Shown: one piece after another, positions 33,257 to 42,382 of the stretch
Position numbering within the stretch: position 1 is the first letter of the stretch
How the letters are laid out: each line of letters starts with the position of its first letter
Assembly (NCBI GenBank): GCA_035296325.1
Contig: DATHBD010000067.1
Location: 33,855-97,854, forward strand
Length of the DNA stretch: 64,000 bases
Source: DATHBD01 sp035296325
Lineage (GTDB): Bacteria; Actinomycetota; Actinomycetes; Mycobacteriales; Micromonosporaceae
Reading direction: 5' to 3'
Notes under the pieces: model-generated
What the model was told of the DNA's origin: nothing
Database searches by the model: none
Seen by the model: only the letters and a program-made list of their open reading frames with translations
Program-made: the position numbers and the translations under genes

Positions 33257-33709
33257 TCAGGGGCGCGGCGGCAGCTTCACGACGCTGACGAAGAATTCGT
33301 CGATCTGGCGTACCACGGTGATGAACCGGTCGAAGTCCACCGGTTTGGTGACGTAGGCATTCGCGTGCAGTGAGTAGCTGCGGAGGATGTCCTCGTCGGC
33401 CTGGGACGTGGTCAGCACCACGACGGGGATCTGGCGCAAATCCTCATCGGCCTTGATCTGGGAAAGCACCTGCCGGCCGTCCACCCGCGGCAGGTTCAGA
33501 TCCAGCAGGATCAGGTCCGGGCGGGCGGCGTCGGCAAATCGCCCTTCGCGGCGCAGGTAGGCCAGCGCCTCCTCTCCGTCACTGACCACGCTGAGGTGGT
33601 TGCCGACCTTGTGCTCCTCGAAAGCCTCCCGTGTCATCAGTACGTCGCCGGGGTCGTCCTCCACGAGCAGCACCTCGATCGGAACGACGGGCATGTCGGG
33701 GGAGGTCAT
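33257..33709 (-). CDS. Single-domain response regulator (Rcp1-like)
   Basis: A 150-residue receiver without an output domain. The acidic pocket is VLLVEDDPGDVLMTREAF, the phosphorylated Asp is D70 in LILLDLNLPRVDG, the Thr/Ser switch is in VVVLTTSQAD, and the Lys is in YVTKPVD. It belongs to the Rcp1/CheY-like type that carries phosphate from a phytochrome-like histidine kinase. Its ATG overlaps the kinase stop codon (ATGA), so the two are coupled. GAGGAG lies 8 nt upstream. Confidence 0.92.
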   Translation of the reverse strand: MTSPDMPVVPIEVLLVEDDPGDVLMTREAFEEHKVGNHLSVVSDGEEALAYLRREGRFADAARPDLILLDLNLPRVDGRQVLSQIKADEDLRQIPVVVLTTSQADEDILRSYSLHANAYVTKPVDFDRFITVVRQIDEFFVSVVKLPPRP

Positions 33710-35358
33710 GACGGGGACTCCTCGGTTGGCCTGGCAGCAGCGGGCACCAGTTCTGCGGGCGGAACGGCGGGGGAAGCTAGCGACGGCGTTGACGGCTCGT
33801 CCTGCACCGCGGCCGGCTCTGCGGGCACCGGGAGCGTGAAGTAAATCAATGTACCGTCCTGGTGATCCGTGTCCAGCCAGATGTGCCCGCCGTGGTACTC
33901 GATGATCTTTTTGGCGATCGCCAGGCCGATGCCGGTGCCGGGGTACGTTTCCTTGGCGTGCAGCCGTTGGAAGATCACGAATACCTTGTCGGCGAACTCC
34001 GGGCTGATCCCGATGCCGTTGTCCCGGCACGAGATTTCCCAGTCCGGGCCGACCTGTCGGGCCGACAGGTGGATCCGGGACGGTACGTCGGGCTTGCGGA
34101 ACTTCAGGGAATTGCTGATCAGGTTGGCGAACAACGCCAGCAGGAGGGGCTCCTCGCCCCGGACGGTCGGCAGCGGGTCCCAGGTGATCTCGGCGCCGGC
34201 CTCGTCGCGCCGGGCGTCGAGCTGGTTCGCGGCGTCCGTGACGACCTTCGTGAGGTCGACATCGTGAAATCCGGTGGTCAGTCGGCCGATCCGGGAGAAC
34301 GCGAGGAGGTCGTTGATCAGCCGTTGCATGCGCTGGGCGCCGTCCACGGCGAAGGCGATGTACTGGTCCGCGCGTTCGTCGAGTTGGCCCGAGTACCGGC
34401 GCTGAAGCAGTTGGCAGAAGCTCGCCACCTTGCGCAGCGGCTCCTGGAGGTCGTGCGATGCGACGTAGGCGAACTGCTCCAGGTCCCGGTTGGAGCGGGT
34501 CAACTCGGTGGCCTGCTCCTCCAGTAGCCGGTTGGCCTCCTCCACCTGGCGCCGCGCCGCCCTGACCTCGGCGAGGTCGTCCGCGATCCGCTGGCGCATC
34601 AGATCCACGTCGCGCGCCAGACCCACCACCTCGGGAGGACCCTTGGTGTGGATTTCCCGGGCGTAGTCCCCGCCGGCGACCAGCCGCACCCCCTCAGCGA
34701 GTTCCACCACCGGGCGGGTGACCAGTCTGCGGAGCAGCAGGGCCAGCGCGAGACCGGCCAACAGCACGACGGCGGCCGCGCTCAGCAGGAACGCGATGAC
34801 GCGGTCCCCGGATGAGCTGATGCTGTAGGCCAGGGTTTCCCGGCGGTCGCTCACCGCCTGCTGCAGCGCCGTCACGGCATCGGTGGCCCGCTGGAACTTG
34901 GCCTTCTCCTGGGGGTCGATGGTGGCGTGGGCCGGATCAGGCCCGTGCGCCCGCACCGCGGCCACCGCCGGCTCGGCCACATCGCGCCGCCATGCGTCGG
35001 TCGCCGACGTTGCCGTATCGAGCCGCGCGTCCAGTAACGGGTCACCGGCGAGCGCGCCCCGAATCGAGGCGACCAGCGCCTCCTCTTCCCGTACCGCCTC
35101 GTGATACCTGGCCAGGTCGTCGCCCGCGGCGCTGAGCGCATAGGCCCGGATGCCCGCCTGCTGGGTGAGCACCATCGACATGAGCCGCTCGCTGTTGTTG
35201 CGGGCCGGCCCGACCCGCTCCAGCAGGGCGCGCACATCCGACCGGTTGTGCACGGCGCTGATCGCGGCGCTGATCGCGATGACGCCCAGAAGGAGGGCGA
35301 CGGCACCGCACAACGCCGTGATCCGTCTCCCGAGCGACCAGCTACCGGTCCAGGTCAC
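33706..35358 (-). CDS. Sensor histidine kinase with CHASE3-type sensor and HAMP domain
   Basis: A 550-residue membrane kinase. One membrane helix near 13-34, a helical extracellular CHASE3-like sensor about 35-185, a second helix near 187-210 and a HAMP domain about 211-265 come first. A coiled-coil leads to the HisKA site (VASHDLQEPLRKVASF, His302). The ATPase domain has LFANLISNSLKF (N box), DNGIGISPEF (G1) and GTGIGLAIAKKI (G2). A 50-residue Pro/Ala tail ends it. Its GTG overlaps the stop of the upstream phosphatase gene (GTGA). The ligand is unknown. Confidence 0.93.
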   Translation of the reverse strand: MTWTGSWSLGRRITALCGAVALLLGVIAISAAISAVHNRSDVRALLERVGPARNNSERLMSMVLTQQAGIRAYALSAAGDDLARYHEAVREEEALVASIRGALAGDPLLDARLDTATSATDAWRRDVAEPAVAAVRAHGPDPAHATIDPQEKAKFQRATDAVTALQQAVSDRRETLAYSISSSGDRVIAFLLSAAAVVLLAGLALALLLRRLVTRPVVELAEGVRLVAGGDYAREIHTKGPPEVVGLARDVDLMRQRIADDLAEVRAARRQVEEANRLLEEQATELTRSNRDLEQFAYVASHDLQEPLRKVASFCQLLQRRYSGQLDERADQYIAFAVDGAQRMQRLINDLLAFSRIGRLTTGFHDVDLTKVVTDAANQLDARRDEAGAEITWDPLPTVRGEEPLLLALFANLISNSLKFRKPDVPSRIHLSARQVGPDWEISCRDNGIGISPEFADKVFVIFQRLHAKETYPGTGIGLAIAKKIIEYHGGHIWLDTDHQDGTLIYFTLPVPAEPAAVQDEPSTPSLASPAVPPAELVPAAARPTEESPS

Positions 35359-36605
35359 TGGCCCCCCCCGGGGGTCAGCAGCAGTACGGCGACGTCATCG
35401 GCGAGCGGACCGCCGTTGAGGTCCTCGGCGCGCCCCATCAGCCAGGCCGGCAGATCCGTGTCCGGTATGTCGAGGGTGGACCGTTCCGTCAGCAGCGCCG
35501 ACAGCCCGTCCACGCCGAGGCGCTCCCCGTTTCGGCCGGCCCGCCCTTCGATCAGTCCATCGGTGTAAATCAACAGCGACCAGTCGTCACCGCGCAACGC
35601 GATGTCGGTGGCGGGTCGCGGTGCACCGGTCACGACACCGAGCACGATGGCCGGCGCGACCTCGCAGAGCCGGACGCCGGAGCCGGTGAGCAGCAGTGGG
35701 GGTGGATGTCCGGCGAGCCGTACCCGGGCGACGCCGGCCGCGAGGTCGACGGTCACCATGGCCACCGTCGCGAAAAGCTCCTCGGATCGCCGTTCGCTGA
35801 CCAGAACCTGTTCCAGCGACTGGAGAACGGTATCGTCCGGCACCTTGGCCAGCACCAGGGCCCGCCAGGCCACCCGCAGCGTCACCCCGAGCGGCGCCTC
35901 GTCCACACCGTGTCCGCAGACGTCGCCGACGAGCAGGTGCAGGCGGTCAGGGTCGGAGGCGATGGCGTCGTAGAAATCCCCGCCGATGAGCCCCCGGTCC
36001 CGGCCGGAGCGGTAGAAGGAAACCAGCTGGACCGCGGAGTGGTCCATGATCGGCTTGGGCAGCAGGCCGCGTTCCAGGCGGGCCGACTCGGCCTGGAGCA
36101 GCTCCACTTCGCGCAGCCGGCGGACGTTCTCGTCCGCCCGCTTACGCTCCACCGCGTACCGCAGGGCCCGGCTCAGCAGGATGCCGTCGACCTTGCCTTT
36201 GACCAGGTAGTCCTGCGCGCCCTCGCCGACCGCCGCGATCCCGAGGTACTCGTCTTCCAGGCCGGTCAGTACGCATACCGCCACGCCGGCAGCGTCGGCG
36301 AGGAGCTGACGCAGACCTTCCAGCCCGCTGGCGTCAGGCAGGCCGAGGTCGAGCAGAACGCAGTGCACCTCGTGCAGGTGACGCAGGGCCTGGCTCATGG
36401 TCTGCGCGGTCCGCAGATCAATCGGCGCGTCGACCTCCGCGAGGAGTTCGCGCACCAGGAACGCGTCGCCCGGATCGTCCTCGACCAGGAGCACGCGCAG
36501 CCGCTCGGGCGCCGCCGGTATCCGGTCCGGCGGGCGGACGGGACCCTGCCGGGCCGCCATGCCGCGCCCAGGCGGCGCGGTGGCCGGGGCATTGGGAGCG
36601 GTCAC
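35355..36605 (-). CDS. Receiver domain fused to SpoIIE/PP2C-type serine phosphatase
   Basis: A 416-residue regulator. The receiver spans about 35-150, with VLLVEDDPGDAFL, D86 in HCVLLDLGLPDASG and the Lys in YLVKGKVDG. A short coiled linker (RKRADENVRRLREVELLQAES) leads to the PP2C SpoIIE domain (GLIGGDFYDAIASD, VGDVCGHGVDEAPL, LADDVAVLLL). Such proteins dephosphorylate anti-sigma-factor antagonists and so control stress sigma factors. The kinase and response regulator follow with 4-base overlaps. The GTG at 36605 follows AGGGAG with 7 nt; the frame is open further upstream without such support. Confidence 0.9.
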   Translation of the reverse strand: MTAPNAPATAPPGRGMAARQGPVRPPDRIPAAPERLRVLLVEDDPGDAFLVRELLAEVDAPIDLRTAQTMSQALRHLHEVHCVLLDLGLPDASGLEGLRQLLADAAGVAVCVLTGLEDEYLGIAAVGEGAQDYLVKGKVDGILLSRALRYAVERKRADENVRRLREVELLQAESARLERGLLPKPIMDHSAVQLVSFYRSGRDRGLIGGDFYDAIASDPDRLHLLVGDVCGHGVDEAPLGVTLRVAWRALVLAKVPDDTVLQSLEQVLVSERRSEELFATVAMVTVDLAAGVARVRLAGHPPPLLLTGSGVRLCEVAPAIVLGVVTGAPRPATDIALRGDDWSLLIYTDGLIEGRAGRNGERLGVDGLSALLTERSTLDIPDTDLPAWLMGRAEDLNGGPLADDVAVLLLTPGGGQ

Positions 36606-36934
36606 GCTGGACTCCCTGCCGGGCCTCGTCGGGTGCCGACGGACACCGGTCCGCCTGATGGGGCGCTCCGGTGTGGCTCGGCGGACGGTGTTCCGGCATG
36701 CATGGCCCCGATAATCTCTCACCGGTTGGCGATCTGCACCATGACCCCCGGCAAGTGAGTGTCGCCGGAGGGGAAACCGCCGCTGCGGCGCTGCCCTTTG
36801 GGGAACCCGCGGTCGCGCGTTGAGCCCACGTTGAATGGCCGGTAAGTGCAGTCCGGCAGTCTGCCCTTATCGGCGTTGCACTGGCCGCCGGAGTCCCGGC
36901 GGGAGGTCGGGCGGCCGGTCAGGGGGAGGTTTAC
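36606..36934. other. Divergent promoter region
   Basis: About 330 bp between the phosphatase operon and the NarL-like regulator. No supported gene is present. A minus-strand frame of 93 codons and an extension of the phosphatase frame both read as low-complexity. AGGGGGAGG at 36921-36929 is the ribosome binding site of the plus-strand gene. Confidence 0.35.
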
Positions 36935-37555
36935 ATGGAGCGGGTTCCTGTCTACGTGCACGCGGACGATCCGATCTCGCGGGCCGGCGTCGCCAGCCAA
37001 CTACGGCCCCGACCCGAGGTCCGGGTCCTGGAAATCGGCGAGGCCGACCAGGCGCGGGTCGCCCTCGTGGTAAGCGACCGGGTGGCGGACACCACCCTTT
37101 CGGCCCTGCACGCGTTGCAACGCGGCGGTGCCCGGTTGGTCCTCGTTGTCGCGGAACTCGACGACAACGACCTGGTCGCCGCGGTGGAGGCAGGCGTCGC
37201 CGGGTTGGTGCGCCGGCACGAGGCCACGCCCGAGCGGTTGATCACGGTCATCCGGTCGGCATCGGCCGGGGAGGGTTCGGTGCCGCCGGACCTGCTGGGC
37301 CGCCTGCTGGACCAGGTGGGTCGATTGCAACGGCAGGTCCTCTGGCCGCGCGGGCTCACCTTCGCCGGCCTGGCGGACCGGGAGATCGAGGTCCTCAAGC
37401 TGGTGGCGGACGGCTTCGACACCGCCGAGATCGCGGCGAAGCTGTCGTACTCCCAGCGCACGGTGAAGAACGTGCTGCACGACATCACCAGCCGGTTGCA
37501 TCTGCGCAACCGCTCGCACGCGGTCGCCTACGCGCTCCGGCACGGCCTGATCTAG
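36935..37555 (+). CDS. NarL/LuxR-type regulator with an atypical receiver domain
   Basis: A 206-residue regulator. The C-terminal LuxR helix-turn-helix is clear (LADREIEVLKLVADGFDTAEIAAKLSYSQRTVKNVLHDITSRL). The N-terminal 120 residues follow the receiver fold (VYVHADDPISRAGVASQL) but lack an acidic phosphorylation site after the third strand (RVALVVSDRVADTT) and the usual Lys. It is therefore probably not controlled by phosphorylation. No kinase is adjacent on this strand; a giant ATPase regulator follows convergently. ATG 36935 is supported by GGGGGAGG. Confidence 0.88.
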   Translation: MERVPVYVHADDPISRAGVASQLRPRPEVRVLEIGEADQARVALVVSDRVADTTLSALHALQRGGARLVLVVAELDDNDLVAAVEAGVAGLVRRHEATPERLITVIRSASAGEGSVPPDLLGRLLDQVGRLQRQVLWPRGLTFAGLADREIEVLKLVADGFDTAEIAAKLSYSQRTVKNVLHDITSRLHLRNRSHAVAYALRHGLI

Positions 37556-37567
37556 CCTCCCGGCAGT

Positions 37568-40500
37568 TCAGCCGCGCCGCCGCCGAGCCGCCCGGGAGCC
37601 GGGCGGCACCCGTTGCGCCGGCAGGGTTCGTATGCCGCTGGCGGCACCGTGGTGCCCACCGACCGGTCCGGCCGCCGCCGGGCCGGTCCCGGCTTCCGGG
37701 CCCGGCAGCCCGAGCGAGGCCAGCATCTCGGCGTAGCGTCGCCGGATCTCAACCGCCTTGGCGGGGGCGCCGCCGTCGCTGTACGCCCGGACCAGGACCC
37801 GCCAGGAGTCGTCATCGTGGGCGTCGAGGGTGATGCAGTACTCCGCGGCGGCGATCGCCTCGGCGACGTTGCCCTGCGCCAGTTCAGCGACGGCGAGTGC
37901 GCGGGCCACCTGGGTGGCCTGCCGACGGAACTCCTCGCGGGCCTGCACCGCCCAGTCGGCAGGGCCGTCCTCGGGCAGGAGCTCACCTCCGTACGCCGAG
38001 AGCGCCTCACGCAGCGCCGCGAGTTCCGCCCCGGGGTCGCGCCGGTGCCGGGTGCGCTGCCATCGCTGGACCGCATCGGTGAACGCGGCCGTATCGGCGT
38101 ACCCGCCCGGCGGAAGGGCGATGCCGTAGGCGTCGCCGGAGCGGATCAGCACATGCGCCTTGCCCCGCTCACTGGTGGGCTCCAGCAGCCCGCGCAGCGC
38201 GGAGATGCTGACCTGGAGGTTGCGGGTGGCCGCCGCGGGCGGCAGATCCCGCCACAGTGCCTCGATCAGGAGCTCCCGGTGCACCACCTGACCCGCCTGC
38301 ATCGCGAGTAGCCGCAGCGCGCTGCGGGCCCGTCGGCGGACCGGCGTCAGGTCCACCGGTCGGCCGGCAATCTCCATCCGGAAGCCGCCGAAGCAGTGGA
38401 TCTCGATGGGGAGTGGGCGATCCACGGCCGTGACAACGGGGGCGCCGACCGGTGCCGGAGACCCCAGCCAGCGGCGTAGCACGCCATCGGGCAAACCGAG
38501 GGCCTCGGCCTCGGCGGCAGCCTCGGCCAGGGCGGCGCCGCGGCGGGCCGGGTCGAGTTGGCCCAGCGCCACCGTCGCGAGGACGCGGGCGCCGGGGACG
38601 TCGGCGGCGTAGGCCAGGTCCACGGCGGCGTTCGCCGCGGCCTCCGCGTCGGGCAGGCCGATGTCGGCGGACGCGAGTGCGAGCAACGCTCGGGCCCATG
38701 CCTGCAGCACGTCGGCACCGAGGGCGGCGCAGCCGTCGGCGAGTTGGGCGAGCCGGTCGGGGTCCGGGGAGCCTGAGCGCCATTCGCGTAAACAGCCCTG
38801 GAAGGTGGCGAGCACGCGGCCCCACTCGTCCCCGCAGCGTTCGCACTCCGCGGCCACCGCGTACGCCTGTGCCGCGGCGTCCGGTGCCGCACCGAGGGCG
38901 TGTGCCGCCCGTGCCATCCGGCTGAGCCAGGGCAGGCCCAACCCGGTTGCCTCATCGGCGATCGAGTCCAGGGCCAGCGCCGCCGCGGCGGTGCTCTCGA
39001 CGGTGGTGGCCCCGACCGGCGCGCCGTCGACCAGGCGGAGCGCCGCGTCGATCAGCGCGAGTCCGAGCGCCGCGATCGGGGAGTCGCGGTGATCGCTGGA
39101 TCGGAACTCGGCTGCGCGTCGGAGCGGCTCGCGTAGGTTGCCGGTGAGGATCTCGACGATGGTGCCGACGAGTTCCCCGCCGGCTCCGGGTAGGCCGGCG
39201 GTCTCGCCCGCCACCCGGCCCGGAGACCGGCGCAGGGCGGTGCTGAGCCAGCCGGTCCAGTGCCCGCGGCCGGGCGTTCCGCCGGGGAGCCAGCCGTCGA
39301 TCAGGCGCCGTTCCGACCGGCACCGGCGTTTGCCGTCCTCGTCGGCGAAGAGCTCCTCGGCCTCGTGGAGCGCCTGGACCGCCGCCAGCAGCTGACCCTG
39401 CGCGAGCCGGCGGCGGGCCTCCCCGTAGACCAGCCAGGGCTCCTCCGCCAGCAGCCAGGCCGGCAGCGCGTCGTCGAGGAGCTGGTCGGGGTGATCCGCG
39501 AGTTGCGGACCGACCCGGGCGAGCAGCTCGCGGACGGTAGCCCAGTCTCCCGCGCGGCCCAGCGCGCCGACCGCCTCGGCGTGCGCCCGGTCCGCGATGA
39601 GCAGGTGCGCGGCGCGACTGTGCCACTGCGCCGCCTGCGCCTCCCCGATATCCTCGGTCAGGGTGGCCGCCAGGTGGGTGCGCAGGACGCGGTGGTACCG
39701 GTAGCTGTCGCCGCCGTCGAGGGCGATCGGCAGCCCGTACCGGTGCGCCAGGTCGGCCAGCACCCGGTCGCTGCCCGAGCGCTCCAGCAGCCGATCGCAC
39801 CGGCTGCCGGTGAGGACCTCGAAGACGCTGGTCCGCACGACGAAGTCCCGCTCCTCAGGGGTCAGTTCGGCCAGGAGCGTACGAGCCAGGTAGTCCCGCG
39901 CGATGGCCCACCGCCCGGACAGCGCCGCGACGGCCCGTTGCCGGGCGGCGAGCGGCCGGCCCCGGGTGGAGAGATGGAACATCGCGAGGCCGGCCGGCCA
40001 CCCCTCGGTACGCCGGGTCAGCCGGGCCACGTCGTCGAGGGGGAGCGGTTCGGCGTACACGGTGGCGAGCAGGCGCTCGACCTCCCACGTCCGGAAGCTC
40101 AGCTGGTCGGCGCCGATGATGGCGGGCAGCGCGACGACCTCGTGGCGAAGCACGTTCAGGGCGGGCATCCGGCGACCGGACAGCACGACGTGCGTGCCCG
40201 CCGGACGGTGGGCCAGGAAGTGTTCGATCGCCGCCTCACCGTGCGCGTCCATCAGGCTGGCTGAGTCGTCCACAATGAGCAGCAGATTGCCGTCGCTCGT
40301 GTCGCTCGCCGCCCGGATCGCCTGGGTCAGGCGCTCCGCGGCCGGCGGCTCCGCGGGCCGGTCGGACCCGTCGGTCGACAGGCTGTGCCAGGCGACCGGG
40401 CCGGTGTGGGTCGCGGCGTACTGCCTGAGCAGCGTGGTCTTGCCGAACCCCGCCGGTGCGATGACCAGCGCCAACCCCGTCGGACGAGTGGCGTCCAGTT

Positions 40501-40573
40501 GGGCGAGGAGCCGCGGCCGCACCAGACCCCGGTTCTCGGGCCGCTCGTCCGAACTGTGACCGTCCATGGCCAT
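37568..40573 (-). CDS. Large ATPase-SARP hybrid transcriptional regulator
   Basis: A 1001-residue regulator. The N-terminus is a MalT/LuxR-type STAND ATPase (Walker A IAPAGFGKTT at residues 38-47, Walker-B-like LLLIVDDSAS). A long helical repeat region of about 400 residues follows (EAVGALGRAGDWATVRELLAR). The C-terminus holds a winged-helix DNA-binding domain (RSALRLLAMQAGQVVHRELLIEALW, NLQVSISALRGLLE) and a bacterial transcriptional activation domain (ALSAYGGELLPEDGPADWAVQARE, YCITLDAHDDDSWRVLVRAY). SARP-type regulators usually have the DNA-binding domain first; here the order is ATPase first. The start is uncertain: ATG 40573 or 40567. Confidence 0.88.
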   Translation of the reverse strand: MAMDGHSSDERPENRGLVRPRLLAQLDATRPTGLALVIAPAGFGKTTLLRQYAATHTGPVAWHSLSTDGSDRPAEPPAAERLTQAIRAASDTSDGNLLLIVDDSASLMDAHGEAAIEHFLAHRPAGTHVVLSGRRMPALNVLRHEVVALPAIIGADQLSFRTWEVERLLATVYAEPLPLDDVARLTRRTEGWPAGLAMFHLSTRGRPLAARQRAVAALSGRWAIARDYLARTLLAELTPEERDFVVRTSVFEVLTGSRCDRLLERSGSDRVLADLAHRYGLPIALDGGDSYRYHRVLRTHLAATLTEDIGEAQAAQWHSRAAHLLIADRAHAEAVGALGRAGDWATVRELLARVGPQLADHPDQLLDDALPAWLLAEEPWLVYGEARRRLAQGQLLAAVQALHEAEELFADEDGKRRCRSERRLIDGWLPGGTPGRGHWTGWLSTALRRSPGRVAGETAGLPGAGGELVGTIVEILTGNLREPLRRAAEFRSSDHRDSPIAALGLALIDAALRLVDGAPVGATTVESTAAAALALDSIADEATGLGLPWLSRMARAAHALGAAPDAAAQAYAVAAECERCGDEWGRVLATFQGCLREWRSGSPDPDRLAQLADGCAALGADVLQAWARALLALASADIGLPDAEAAANAAVDLAYAADVPGARVLATVALGQLDPARRGAALAEAAAEAEALGLPDGVLRRWLGSPAPVGAPVVTAVDRPLPIEIHCFGGFRMEIAGRPVDLTPVRRRARSALRLLAMQAGQVVHRELLIEALWRDLPPAAATRNLQVSISALRGLLEPTSERGKAHVLIRSGDAYGIALPPGGYADTAAFTDAVQRWQRTRHRRDPGAELAALREALSAYGGELLPEDGPADWAVQAREEFRRQATQVARALAVAELAQGNVAEAIAAAEYCITLDAHDDDSWRVLVRAYSDGGAPAKAVEIRRRYAEMLASLGLPGPEAGTGPAAAGPVGGHHGAASGIRTLPAQRVPPGSRAARRRRG

Positions 40574-40754
40574 ACGCACGTACCTGGAATCGAGGTGGTT
40601 CGACGCTGCAGTCACCGATTGTGCATTCCCTTGGCCCGCCTTGCCTGGTGTCAATCGGCACATGGTGCCGAGAAGCCCCTCGCCACCGCAAGCTGTCACC
40701 GACGCAATTCCCACTGCGCAGGCAACGGTACCGCGCTGTGGCATTTCCGGGTCG

Positions 40755-40760
40755 TATAGT
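40755..40760 (+). promoter_or_regulatory. Possible -10 element upstream of the reductase gene
   Basis: TATAGT is a good -10 hexamer 55 bp before the ATG at 40816, but no matching -35 is seen 17 bp upstream. Confidence 0.25.
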
Positions 40761-40815
40761 CCGGGCGGGCCCGCGGTCGGCGGGTTGCCGGGCGCGAGGT
40801 GGCGGACGGGGCACC

Positions 40816-41577
40816 ATGGTGGATGACCAGCGGCGTGTGGCGATCGTGACCGGTGCGGCGCGGGGGATCGGGGCGGCGACCGCGCGCCGCCTGCACGCCG
40901 ACGGGTTCGCCGTGGCGGTCCTCGACCTGGACGAGAGCGCCTGCTCGGACACCGTCGCAGCGATCACCGCGGGCGGCGGCCGGGCGCTTGCCGTCGGTGT
41001 CGACGTCGCGGACCCGGCCCAGGTGGACCGGGCCGTGCGGCGGGTCGCCGCAGATCTCGGCCCGCCCCTGGTGCTGGTCAACAACGCCGGGGTGACCCGC
41101 GACAACCTGCTGTTCAGGATGACCGACGATGACTGGGACACCGTCATGTCGGTGCATCTGCGTGGCGCCTTCGCGATGAGCCGGGCGGTCCAGGCCCACA
41201 TGGTCCGACATCGATGGGGCCGAATTGTGAACATCTCGTCAACTTCGGCGCTGGGCAACCGCGGTCAGGCCAACTACGCGGCGGCCAAGGCCGGGGTGCA
41301 GGGCCTCACCCGGACGCTCGCGATCGAGCTCGGGCAGTTCGGCATCACGGTGAACGCGGTCGCACCCGGATTCATCGTCACCAACATGACCGCTGCCACC
41401 GCTGCCCGCCTCGGCGTTGATTTCGGGGAGTTCGCCCGGCAGCGCGCCGCCGAGGTGCCGGTCCGCCGGGCGGGCCAGCCGGAGGATGTCGCGCACACGA
41501 TCTCGTTTCTGGTCAGCGACGGCGCATCGTTCGTCTCGGGTCAGGTCATCTACGTGGCGGGCGGTCCACGCGGCTGA
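40816..41577 (+). CDS. fabG: 3-oxoacyl-ACP reductase-like short-chain dehydrogenase (FabG)
   Basis: A 253-residue NAD(P)H-dependent reductase. The cofactor motif TGAARGIGAATA is at about residues 12-23, the NNAGVT segment follows, and the catalytic Ser-Tyr-Lys are in NISSTSALGNRGQANYAAAKAG. The family reduces 3-oxoacyl-ACP in fatty acid synthesis, and some members act on acetoacetyl-CoA in polyhydroxyalkanoate synthesis. It converges on a MaoC-like hydratase, which fits acyl-chain metabolism. It is divergent from the ATPase-SARP regulator. Confidence 0.92.
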   Translation: MVDDQRRVAIVTGAARGIGAATARRLHADGFAVAVLDLDESACSDTVAAITAGGGRALAVGVDVADPAQVDRAVRRVAADLGPPLVLVNNAGVTRDNLLFRMTDDDWDTVMSVHLRGAFAMSRAVQAHMVRHRWGRIVNISSTSALGNRGQANYAAAKAGVQGLTRTLAIELGQFGITVNAVAPGFIVTNMTAATAARLGVDFGEFARQRAAEVPVRRAGQPEDVAHTISFLVSDGASFVSGQVIYVAGGPRG

Positions 41578-41585
41578 TCCGGCCG

Positions 41586-42047
41586 CTACGGCCCGACCTC
41601 GTACCACCGGGTCAGCGTCTCGGCGACGCAGCACGGCTCCGGCGAATCCCGCAGTTCGACGGTGACCTCGCTGCGGACCTGTACCCCACCCGGCACATCC
41701 GCCACTGCGAGCACCCGTACCCCGGCCCGGATGTCGGCACCGGCGCGCACCGGCGTTGGGAACCGCACCCGGTCCAGGCCGTAGTTCACCGCCAGGCCGG
41801 CGCCGTCCACCCGGTAGACCTGGCGGCTCAACACCGGCAGCAACGCCAGCAGGAGGTATCCGTGGGCGATCGGCGCACCGAACGGCCCGCGCCGGGCCCG
41901 TTCCGCGTCGACGTGGATCCATTGCCGGTCGCCGGTCGCATCGGCGAACGCGGTGATGCGGTCAGCGTCAATGCACAGCCAGTCGCTGTGACCCAGATGG
42001 TCCCCGGTGGCGGCGTCGATCGCGCGCGGCGAGCCGAAGACCCTCAT
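41586..42047 (-). CDS. MaoC-like (R)-specific enoyl-CoA hydratase/dehydratase
   Basis: A 153-residue hotdog-fold protein. The hydratase motif is seen in ITAFADATGDRQWIHVDAERARRGPFGAPIAHGYLLLALLP, with catalytic Asp and His in D-x(4)-H form. The rest (YGLDRVRFPTPVRAGADIRAGVRVLAV) fits the single-domain MaoC family, which hydrates 2-enoyl-CoA. It converges on fabG with an 8-bp gap. Confidence 0.92.
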   Translation of the reverse strand: MRVFGSPRAIDAATGDHLGHSDWLCIDADRITAFADATGDRQWIHVDAERARRGPFGAPIAHGYLLLALLPVLSRQVYRVDGAGLAVNYGLDRVRFPTPVRAGADIRAGVRVLAVADVPGGVQVRSEVTVELRDSPEPCCVAETLTRWYEVGP

Positions 42048-42382
42048 CGGGCGAACTTACCGGGTGTGTCCGGCGGCGCGAGAGGCGTCGTGGCAATGAA
42101 ATATTCGCCATCGGTCAAACCGCCGCTGACCAGGGCAGATCACTGAAAATTTCAACGGCAACCGTCGATCGTTGTCGCGTGCGCCACAGCCATGTCATGA
42201 TGACGTTCAATTCGCACAGCTGAAAGCCAGGTCCACTCCTGGTCATCGATGCGTACGTCACCGGAGCGGCTCCTTTCGCCGCCCTGCCACCGGTGGCTAC
42301 GCCGCGGAGCGAACCGACAGTTGTAGTCCGTCGAGATGTTTCGGCATCTCTTAAGCAACACGCTGCGAGGAGTGTCCCGCCC
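42048..42382. other. Intergenic leader of the GH6 cellulase
   Basis: No supported gene. An inverted repeat TGAAA-A-TTTCA lies near 42144-42154 and a hairpin GAGATG-TTTCGG-CATCTC at 42333-42350, about 33 nt before the start codon. The latter may be part of the 5' untranslated region. GAGGAG at 42366-42371 is the likely ribosome binding site. Confidence 0.4.

Noticed and set aside
37568..41577. Biosynthetic gene cluster around the SARP-like regulator and FabG
   Set aside because: No polyketide synthase, NRPS, tailoring or transporter genes are near; FabG and MaoC alone are ordinary lipid enzymes.
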